This document shows, piece by piece, positions 42,021 through 48,292 of a stretch of 64,000 nt of DNA. A program made the position numbers and the translations under genes. The notes beneath the pieces are model-generated. The model was not told the DNA's origin, did no database searches, and saw only the letters and a program-made list of their open reading frames with translations. The stretch comes from Actinomycetospora sp. NBRC 106378 (GTDB lineage Bacteria; Actinomycetota; Actinomycetes; Mycobacteriales; Pseudonocardiaceae). The stretch spans positions 434,001 to 498,000 of the forward strand of contig NZ_BSTT01000002.1 in NCBI RefSeq assembly GCF_030269685.1. Direction: 5' to 3'. Every line of letters starts with the position of its first letter. The first letter of the stretch is position 1.

Positions 42021-42395
42021 GGAACCCCCAGGGAAGAGATGACACGGCAGTGCCCCGCGCATTCGATGTGCGGCTTTCCGCGAGACAGAGCGGGCGTGCC
42101 GTGAGATCAGTCGTCTTCCTTGAGGATGTGGTTACCGAATCAGGCGGTCTTCACCCGCTTGGAGCAGTGTGGTCGTCACGTGGAGGAACGTTCAGTCAGT
42201 CGTCTGGGCAAGGACTGCGGGTTCCCTTTCGCCCGTCCGGTCTCGCGGAGTACGTGCCCGAACTCATCGTGGTCTTGGGGACGGGGACGATGCCTCAGAA
42301 CGAGGAACTGCCCTGCTCGCGATGGTGGTGGGCGGGTGGGCCTCAGCCGCATCCGCGCGAGCACCTCACGGAGCGCGAACTCGAACGGCTTTGAC

Positions 42396-42568
42396 GCCGA
42401 GAGCGTCGTGATCTTGATCCTGCTGAGGAGCTCGAGTTCCGCGACTGCCGAATTCCTTGAGCCGCGCGGGCCGGGCCGCCGGGGTCCCGCATGCGCTGCA
42501 GAGGGCGTCACCGACATCGGCCTGGCGGAGCAGGAGCCGCAGGCCGTGCCGGTCGCCGGGACCGTCAT
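42396..42568 (-). pseudogene. Possible remnant of a small zinc-ribbon protein
   Basis: From ATG 42568 one frame gives TACGSCSA; after a frame change the next gives RQADVGDALCSACGTPAARPARLKE. Joined, they read as a CxxC-15-CxxC zinc ribbon like those of the membrane proteins at 6.6, 7.9, 11.6 and 12.6 kb, without a membrane segment. The evidence is short and could be chance; I keep it because the same ribbon family is abundant in this window. Confidence 0.3.
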
Positions 42569-42757
42569 CGCGCCGTTACCGAATCCGTGGTCGCAGTCCG
42601 CCGGAAGCATGGAGCAACTGAGATGGCCCTCTGTGTCGTCGTCCTTGGCGAGGAGGAGTGGCGAAGGGTCAATTGGTCGTCCTGGGGGGACGTTCCGTGA
42701 TCGTGAACGGGCGAAGTCTCGTACGGCCGGTGGGCCGCGCCGAGGCGCACCGGGCGG

Positions 42758-42801
42758 ACATAGACCGACGCGGGTCCCGGATCTCCGAAACCGGTCTATG
42801 T
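42758..42801. promoter_or_regulatory. Perfect inverted repeat with TAGACCG arms
   Basis: ACATAGACCG (42758-42767) and CGGTCTATGT (42792-42801) are exact complements separated by 24 nt. The arm contains the same TAGACCG word found twice each in the leaders at 4.8 and 10.5 kb. It lies about 105-150 nt upstream of the gene at 42907 and could be an operator or an RNA hairpin. Confidence 0.5.
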
Positions 42802-42906
42802 GCCGACCGATCGGTCGACACACGGTCCAAACCGGGCCCCGGTCCATGTCGTTCTCTGTTCGGATGCCGGGAGCCGTGGGCGTTGTCGGCGGAGGGTGGG
42901 GGACGG

Positions 42907-44178
42907 ATGAGTCGGTCGATGTCGGACGCACAGGTGGCGGTCGGGATCCGGGCGGTCGCGCTGGCGTCCGCCTTCCTCGTCCGCAAGCTCCGGGACCCGG
43001 AGTTCCTGGCGACCGCGGCCGGCGAGGAGGAGGACGCCCCGGTCATGGTGTCCGGGCCCCCAGCGACCGAGCCCGCGGTGGACGCCGACCGGGGCGGACG
43101 GTTCCGGTCCATCGTGAAGCGAGGCGGCGAACTCGCGAGGCAGGGCGGCGGTTACGCGCGGCAGGGCTTCGAACGCTGGGCCGCGGCTCGTCCGGGCACG
43201 CCCGCGTGGGAGGCCGCCGGACTCGATCAGCGCTGCGACTGGTGGTTCGCCAACCTGGGCCGGGCGACCTCCGTGCTCGCCGCACTCCCCGGACTGACCG
43301 GCGCCGCGGGGGACCGGATTCCCGTCCGTGACCTGGTCTCCGCAGCGGGACAGGGGCTGTTGCTCGTGGCGATCGCGCTCGAGTACGGGATCGAGGACAC
43401 CGATGACCACGTCGCGCTGATCGGAGAGATCCTCTTCGGACGCCAGTTGGATGCCGCCGGGCAGGTCTCGGCCGCTCGGGACGAGGCCGACGAACTCGCC
43501 GTCGGCGCGACCCGTCGGGACGCCGGCCGCCGGGCGCAGGCGGCGGCACTCGTCCGGATCGGTCGGACGCTCAGCCAGCTCGAAGCGGAGCTCGGCAAAC
43601 GGCCCCAGGGGCACCCCGGGCAGCGGTTGGTCGGTGCCCTGCCCGGGGTGGGTGTGATCGGGCACTACCGGGGTGAGCGGCGCGGACTGGAGGTCGTGTC
43701 CGAGCAGGGCCGGGCGTGGTGTGCGGCGCGACGCGCATCCCGCGGTGCCATCGAGGTCCCCGGACTCCCGTCACGGTCGGCCGTGGTCAGCCCCCGCGTG
43801 ATCGCGGCGCCGCTGTTCGAGCACCGCGGGATCGCACGGCGCGCGCTCGACGGCGTCCCCGGCGCCGATGGTGCGCTCGTCGTCGGGGCCGCCGAAGCGG
43901 CCTGGCTCTCCCCGGGAGACGCCGTCCTGACCGAGATCGTTCTCGCGGTGACCCCGACCGACCTGCGCATCGCCGGACGGTCCGGGATGCGGCCCGACCC
44001 GATGGTCTGGACCTTCCTCCACCCCCATCTGGCGGACGATCACGTGCGCCGGGACCGCGGGGTTCTCGACTTCGTCGCACGCATTCCCGACGGCCGTTGG
44101 CTCGGGATCCGCCTGCTCGATCCCGAGAGCGGCGAGGCGATCCGCGAGGCCCGGGCTTCCGCGGTGGCCGCCCGCTGA
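42907..44178 (+). CDS. EcsC-like hypothetical protein with AAEGAWLSP-type C-terminal domain
   Basis: The 423-residue protein has a middle part (CDWWFANLGRATSVLAALPG, IPVRDLVSAAGQGLLLVAIALEYGI, about residues 95-180) resembling EcsC-type amphipathic helical domains. The C-terminal part of about 85 residues (GAAEAAWLSPGDAVLT, LAVTPTDLRIAG, ADDHVRRDRGVLDFVARI, DGRWLGIRL) is clearly related to the end of the protein at 10635-11474. No signal or catalytic motif is visible. The ATG follows GGTGGGGGACGG. The shared C-terminal domain ties the two signalling blocks together; the function is unknown. Confidence 0.6.
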   Translation: MSRSMSDAQVAVGIRAVALASAFLVRKLRDPEFLATAAGEEEDAPVMVSGPPATEPAVDADRGGRFRSIVKRGGELARQGGGYARQGFERWAAARPGTPAWEAAGLDQRCDWWFANLGRATSVLAALPGLTGAAGDRIPVRDLVSAAGQGLLLVAIALEYGIEDTDDHVALIGEILFGRQLDAAGQVSAARDEADELAVGATRRDAGRRAQAAALVRIGRTLSQLEAELGKRPQGHPGQRLVGALPGVGVIGHYRGERRGLEVVSEQGRAWCAARRASRGAIEVPGLPSRSAVVSPRVIAAPLFEHRGIARRALDGVPGADGALVVGAAEAAWLSPGDAVLTEIVLAVTPTDLRIAGRSGMRPDPMVWTFLHPHLADDHVRRDRGVLDFVARIPDGRWLGIRLLDPESGEAIREARASAVAAR

Positions 44179-44187
44179 CTTCCGCCT

Positions 44188-44343
44188 TCACACGGGCAGG
44201 ATCGCGTGACGGTCCATGAGGTGGGCGGTCATGGCGATGGCCGCGTCCGACGGCGAGGACGAGGAGCCGCCACTCGACCGGAAGGCGACGACGAGCCCGA
44301 TCCCGAGCACGACGAGCAGCAGGACCATGACGAGGACGAGCAC
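44188..44343 (-). CDS. 51-residue single-pass membrane protein
   Basis: The small protein consists of one membrane helix (VLVLVMVLLLVVLGIGLVVAF), a Ser/Gly-rich stretch and a short tail (AAIAMTAHLMDRHAILPV). GTG 44343 is preceded by GGGAG at good spacing. It is convergent with the gene ending at 44178 and divergent from the HTH membrane protein at 44560. I do not recognise a family; a role as a membrane anchor or regulator of a neighbour is conceivable. Confidence 0.5.
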   Translation of the reverse strand: MLVLVMVLLLVVLGIGLVVAFRSSGGSSSSPSDAAIAMTAHLMDRHAILPV

Positions 44344-44559
44344 GGGGACTCCCGGAGGATCGGTTCGCGGGCATTCATGGAATTGCAGCTGTGCGTGGGG
44401 TCGCCGACAAAGGCGACGAGAATCGACACTTCGTGGACGTACCGGACATAGTCGCTGGTTAGGCGCCGTCGGGACGGATTCCGGCCTACTGGCTGCAAGA
44501 TCGAGAAGGCGTCGGTCTATCGTCGTCCCCGTCGGACAACGTCCTGGGGGGGACACTTC

Positions 44560-45564
44560 GTGCCACGACCGCAGCGCCCGCTCGACCCTGATGGCGGCGT
44601 ACTCGCACAGTTCGCCACAGAACTGCGAACATTACGAGAACGTGCGGGCTCACCGAAATTCGTCACCATGGCGCGCCGCGTCGGACGTTCGAAGAGCACG
44701 CTCGCGGAGGCCGTCGGCGGACGGCACCTCCCGCGATGGGACACGGTCGTCGACTTCGTGCGCGCCTGCGACGGCGACCCGGCCGAGTGGCGCCCGCTGT
44801 GGGAGCGCGTGCGGACCGAACTCGCCGAGATGGCACCGCAGGCGGTCGACCCGGACCCCGACGCAGGGGCCGAGGTCGAGACGCCGCCCGAGCCGCTCGT
44901 GGAGCCCGTTGTCGAGCCGGAGCCCGTTGTTGTCGAGCCCGAGTCTGCGGTCGAGCCGGTGGCCCCAATGGCCCCGGAGGCCGAGAGCGAGGCCGATGTC
45001 GAGCCCGAGGTCGAGGCTGCGCCGGCTCCGGCCGAGCCGGTCGTCCTCCCGCAGCCACGCCGCCGCCGAGCGATGCTGCTCGCGGCCGTCGTCGTGCTGT
45101 GCGCGCTCGTCGGCGTCGCGGGCTTCGTGCTCGGGCGCTGGAGTGATCTCGGGCCGCAAGGCCCCGCGGTCCGCGCGATCGAGGTGCAGAACAAGGTGGC
45201 GCTGGGACCGGACCGACTCGTCGAGGACCGCACGCCCGCCTACCTGTCCACCATCCCGATCTCCTACTGCGCGGTGACCGACCGCAGCTGCAAGGTGCCG
45301 GGCACGGAGATGCAATCGGGGGCCGGCCTCGTCGCGCACTGCGTGGTGCACGGGCAGGAACTGCACAACTACAACCTCGACGAGGTCGCCGCCTGGTCGA
45401 ACCCGGACCGCTCGGACTCGGACCTGTGGTACCGGGCATCCTTTCCCGACGGACGGATCGGGTATATCTCGGAGGTCTACCTGACGTCCTCGAGCCGAGG
45501 GGGACTCGGCCTCGCGGACTGTGCTCCTGGCGCGTCCGTCGACCGCGCCGGCGGCGCCGGGTGA
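44560..45564 (+). CDS. HTH-like single-pass membrane protein with extracellular SH3-like domain
   Basis: The 334-residue protein has the actinobacterial N-terminal XRE-like domain (FATELRTLRERAGSPKFVTM, RVGRSKSTLAEAVGGRHLP, DTVVDFVRACDGDPAEW; residues 15-85). An acidic Glu/Pro/Val-rich linker, one membrane helix (about 170-193, AMLLAAVVVLCALVGVAGFV) and an outside SH3-like domain follow (ISYCAVTDRSCKVPG, VAAWSNPDRSDSDLWYRA, DGRIGYISEVYL). It has the same plan as the protein at 17421 with a different sensor. A possible promoter reads GCAAG-15 nt-GGTCTA ending near 44519. The GTG start follows a G7 run. Confidence 0.7.
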   Translation: MPRPQRPLDPDGGVLAQFATELRTLRERAGSPKFVTMARRVGRSKSTLAEAVGGRHLPRWDTVVDFVRACDGDPAEWRPLWERVRTELAEMAPQAVDPDPDAGAEVETPPEPLVEPVVEPEPVVVEPESAVEPVAPMAPEAESEADVEPEVEAAPAPAEPVVLPQPRRRRAMLLAAVVVLCALVGVAGFVLGRWSDLGPQGPAVRAIEVQNKVALGPDRLVEDRTPAYLSTIPISYCAVTDRSCKVPGTEMQSGAGLVAHCVVHGQELHNYNLDEVAAWSNPDRSDSDLWYRASFPDGRIGYISEVYLTSSSRGGLGLADCAPGASVDRAGGAG

Positions 45565-45574
45565 TCAGGTGGGG

Positions 45575-46396
45575 TCAGGGCCGAGAGCTCCTTGCCATCT
45601 CCGTGATCCGCGGATCGGACACTTCCCACCATGACTTCAAGGCCATGAGGCCGCCCAGCCCGGTCGCGGTGAAGGGGACACCCCCGTCGTCGGTAGCGCG
45701 CAGCGCGGTGGACATCGTGACCGCGGCCTCGCCGATCAGATCGATCGTCGCCTCGATCATCGTCCGGGCGCCCGGGCCGTCGACGAACTGGCAGGGATCG
45801 AAGAGACGCTCGCACATGATGGCGGCCTCACCGTCGCACTCGATGACGTAGGGGGCGCCGATCCCCGCGGTCGTCCGCCACCGACTGACGAAGCGGTAGA
45901 GCTCGAGTGAGGGGCGGCTGCGGATGCGAGCAGCAGAGAAGATGCTGAACGACCACCGCGTCTCCCCGCCGCCCCACACGCAGATGCCCACGCGTGCGTC
46001 GCCGGTGCTGTAGAGGAAGGAACCCGGGAGTTCGTCGTCCTCGAACAGGTCATCGCCTTCCCGTGCGCGTCTGTCGCCGAAGCTGCGGATCATCCTGAGG
46101 ACCTCGCTCTTCAGGAGCGGAGCATCGACGCGGGTGCGGGCCGGCGGCTGTGGCGCCTGAATCGGAGGTGGCTCGGGCGCGAGAATGGCGTCGACGGTGG
46201 TGCCCAGTTGCCCGGCCAGAGTTCTCAGGGCGGCGGAGCTCATCCGCTCCTTCATGCGGGCCGACTCCAGGGCGGACTCCGCGTCGCGGACCTCACGCCG
46301 CCCTTGGGCCGCCTGCCATGCGCGTTCGGCGTCGCGCACGGCTTGCTGCACGAGTTCGTGACCTGCTTTCGCTTCCTCGCGTGAGAAACCCTGCAC
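45575..46396 (-). CDS. Coiled-coil plus YbjN/type III chaperone-like protein
   Basis: The 273-residue protein starts with a long charged helix (about residues 5-70, EEAKAGHELVQQAVRDAERAW), a Pro-rich hinge, and a C-terminal domain with the YbjN/chaperone-like pattern: RWSFSIFSAARI, LELYRFVSRWRTTAGIG, AAIMCERLFDPCQF, IEATIDLIGEAAVTMSTAL. YbjN-like domains occur in bacterial sensory and chaperone proteins. The GTG start has an AGGGGGGATC site. It is downstream of the Gly/Asn-rich membrane protein by 18 nt and probably in the same operon. Confidence 0.65.
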   Translation of the reverse strand: MQGFSREEAKAGHELVQQAVRDAERAWQAAQGRREVRDAESALESARMKERMSSAALRTLAGQLGTTVDAILAPEPPPIQAPQPPARTRVDAPLLKSEVLRMIRSFGDRRAREGDDLFEDDELPGSFLYSTGDARVGICVWGGGETRWSFSIFSAARIRSRPSLELYRFVSRWRTTAGIGAPYVIECDGEAAIMCERLFDPCQFVDGPGARTMIEATIDLIGEAAVTMSTALRATDDGGVPFTATGLGGLMALKSWWEVSDPRITEMARSSRP

Positions 46397-46414
46397 GATC
46401 CCCCCTGTTGATAC

Positions 46415-46861
46415 TCAGAATCCGTTGGGAAAGAGGTTGCCCCCGCCGCCATCCCCGTTGGGGCGATTCCCGTCGTCCCCGTTGTTCCCGCCGTCGCCGT
46501 TGTTGCCGCCGTTGTTGCCGCCCTCGCCATTGTTGCCACCACTGCCGCCGGAGGTGGGGCCGTTGCCGGGCGCCGCGGTCGTCCGAGCGGGTGCGGGCCT
46601 CGGAGCCGGAGCGACGGGACGAGCTGGGGTGGTCGGCGTAGCTCGGGAACGAGGAATCGCTACCGCGTCGAGCGCCGGACTCGCGACGGTCGTCGGCACC
46701 ACGGTGACGATCGGCGCAGGAGGTGGAGCCGGTGGAAGGGAGGCCGACGTCGCCGCCGGCAGCGGCGCGAGCTCGGCATCGATCGGCCAGAGCAGAGCCG
46801 CGAGGATCGCGAGGACGGCGACACCAGTGCCGATCCAGGTCAGCAGGACGCTACGGGTCAC
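46415..46861 (-). CDS. Single-pass membrane protein with a Gly/Asn-rich repeat tail
   Basis: The 148-residue protein has one membrane helix at the start (TRSVLLTWIGTGVAVLAILAALLW cut into residues 2-25), a Pro/Ala/Thr-rich outside linker, and a tail of about 50 residues made almost only of Gly and Asn (GGNNGEGG, GGNNGGNNGDGG) ending NLFPNGF. The start GTG 46861 overlaps the DUF2690 stop (GTGA) and has a strong GGAGG site. Such tails are typical of wall-associated or self-assembling proteins; no specific family is recognised. Confidence 0.65.
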   Translation of the reverse strand: MTRSVLLTWIGTGVAVLAILAALLWPIDAELAPLPAATSASLPPAPPPAPIVTVVPTTVASPALDAVAIPRSRATPTTPARPVAPAPRPAPARTTAAPGNGPTSGGSGGNNGEGGNNGGNNGDGGNNGDDGNRPNGDGGGGNLFPNGF

Positions 46862-47436
46862 GGAGTACCTCCAGCGGTGGAACGACTCGGCAGGACCGCG
46901 CCGTCGACCGGCACGACCACGGCGTGCACGGGTCCGTCGGCCATGATCATCGACGTCACGCCGTGGACGACCCGTCCGCTCGCCACGACCGGCAGCTCCT
47001 GACGGGTGCCGCCCTCGATCGCGACCTCCGCCACCGGCGCCGACGCGTCGAGCGTGTAGCGGGCCCAGGCGGTGCCGCACGCCCCCGAGGCGCGGACCTC
47101 GAGCATCCCGATCGGCACCTCCAGGCGCCCGCGCTGCGTCGTGACCACGCGGCTGGTCACCGTCTGCGCGTCGTCGGCGCAGCGGCTGGTCGAGGGGTCG
47201 GCCCCGACCAGCGAGTCCCGAGCCGCCGGCAACGGCGCCACCGGCGTGGCGCCCGAGCCCAGCGCCACGGCACCGATCGCTCCCACCAGGCCGAGCGCGG
47301 CCAGTCCACCCAGCCACACCCGGCGTCGGGAAGGAGCGGTGACCGCGGCGGTGAACGGTGCCGTCATCGTGGAGGGCAGCGCGGTCGTCGCGAAGGACTC
47401 CGGGGCGGAGCGGCGGGCGGGCGTGGTCAGCGTCAT
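46858..47436 (-). CDS. DUF2690 membrane protein
   Basis: The 192-residue protein has a cytoplasmic N-terminus, one membrane helix (residues 42-60, VWLGGLAALGLVGAIGAVAL) and an outside DUF2690 domain with paired Cys: DPSTSRCADDAQTV near 82, GMLEVRASGACGTAWARYTL near 112. DUF2690 domains are usually C-terminal to XRE or kinase domains in actinobacteria. The transcript is probably leaderless: the -10 TAACGT ends 7 nt before ATG 47436, and the 22-bp palindrome lies 19 bp further up. Confidence 0.75.
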   Translation of the reverse strand: MTLTTPARRSAPESFATTALPSTMTAPFTAAVTAPSRRRVWLGGLAALGLVGAIGAVALGSGATPVAPLPAARDSLVGADPSTSRCADDAQTVTSRVVTTQRGRLEVPIGMLEVRASGACGTAWARYTLDASAPVAEVAIEGGTRQELPVVASGRVVHGVTSMIMADGPVHAVVVPVDGAVLPSRSTAGGTP

Positions 47437-47443
47437 GAGGCGA

Positions 47444-47491
47444 ACGTTAGGAACATCGGCGTGCGGGTCCCATCCCCGAGCTCAGGGGTGG
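47444..47491 (-). promoter_or_regulatory. Palindrome promoter P4, leaderless, upstream of the DUF2690 gene
   Basis: The palindrome at 47470-47491 (arms CCATCCCCG and CAGGGGTGG around AGCT or its neighbour) is followed after exactly 19 bp by CTAACG. The -10 TAACGT (47444-47449) ends 7 nt from the ATG, as in classic actinobacterial leaderless promoters. This anchors the TAACGT word as a -10 in the whole group. The upstream gene stops 4 nt before the palindrome. Confidence 0.7.
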
Positions 47492-47494
47492 TCA

Positions 47495-48292
47495 TCACGC
47501 GTCCCACCACTGCGCCTCCTGGGTGCGCAACCAGGCCTCGTCATCGAGAAGCCGCAGGTGGGAGCGGGTGATCGCGCCGCAGGCGAGCAGCAGGTCGACC
47601 ATCACCGACGGGGTCAGGCGCGCGCCGCGTTCGGCCAGCCCACCCCGGACGAGCTTGACCCGCAGCGCCTTGAGGTGTTCGTGGATGCGGCCGGTCAGCC
47701 GGCGGCGGGCGGCCTCGTCGGTGTCGAGGACGTGCACGAGGTGCCAGCTGTTGGTCGCCTCGAGGACGGCGCGTGTGAGCTGCGGGACCTCCGGGGGCGG
47801 CGCCAGGTCGGTCGCGTCGAGCAACCGGTGCCGGCAGAGCATGAGGGCGGTGACGAACTCCTTGGTGTGCGTGCGCAGCCGGACCGGTTCGCGGGTCGCG
47901 GTGCCGGTCGGGTCCATCGTCAGGACGGCGGGTGCGGCGCTCGTCGCGGTGACGGTCACGACGAACGGGGAGGCGCCCCACGAGGGGCCGGTGACGGTGG
48001 CGGAGCCGCGGGTCAGGACGTAGCCGCCAGCCGCGCCGTCGTCGGAGGCCGGAGGGAGACGGGACAGCGCCCCGTCGGCGTCGACGACGAGGCCGTGGGT
48101 GCGGCTCAGGCAGGTGAGGACCGCTCCACCCCCGGTCGGGAGGACGGCGAGCGCGCGGCGCGAGAGGCGGGCCTCGGTCGGGAACGACAGTGCGCAGGTC
48201 TCGTCCCGCCCGACGACGAGACGGTCGATCACCTCGAGCGTGCGACCGTCCGCGGCACGGATGACGGGGGCGTTCACGGGCGGCGCGCTCAT
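47495..48292 (-). CDS. FHA-domain protein with C-terminal helical domain
   Basis: The 265-residue protein has an N-terminal FHA-like domain (LEVIDRLVVGRDETCALSFP, RLSRRALAVLPTGGG), though the typical phosphothreonine-binding Arg/Ser/His set is only partly kept: GRDE and SRRALAV are visible, but the SxxH His is lacking. The C-terminal half (EFVTALMLCRHRLLDAT, RLTGRIHEHLKALRVKLV, ERGARLTPSVMVDLLLACG) is helical, reminiscent of winged-helix-type modules following FHA domains. It overlaps the FHA-ABC exporter gene by ATGA and is probably its regulatory partner. Confidence 0.7.
   Translation of the reverse strand: MSAPPVNAPVIRAADGRTLEVIDRLVVGRDETCALSFPTEARLSRRALAVLPTGGGAVLTCLSRTHGLVVDADGALSRLPPASDDGAAGGYVLTRGSATVTGPSWGASPFVVTVTATSAAPAVLTMDPTGTATREPVRLRTHTKEFVTALMLCRHRLLDATDLAPPPEVPQLTRAVLEATNSWHLVHVLDTDEAARRRLTGRIHEHLKALRVKLVRGGLAERGARLTPSVMVDLLLACGAITRSHLRLLDDEAWLRTQEAQWWDA

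Larger units (their letters stand above)
42021..42906. other. Long gene-poor region with a degenerate zinc-ribbon trace and an inverted repeat
   Basis: About 890 bases have no convincing intact gene. They contain a frameshifted zinc-ribbon trace (42396-42568, minus strand) and a perfect 10-bp inverted repeat at 42758-42801. Long open frames here encode low-complexity Arg/Pro-rich sequence in every case and look like shadows of GC-rich DNA. Confidence 0.4.

Noticed and set aside
42176-42931. A 251-codon minus-strand open frame
   Set aside because: Its composition is Arg/Pro/Ser-rich with no domain, and it overlaps the start of the real gene at 42907. Only a short zinc-ribbon trace was kept as low-confidence remnant.
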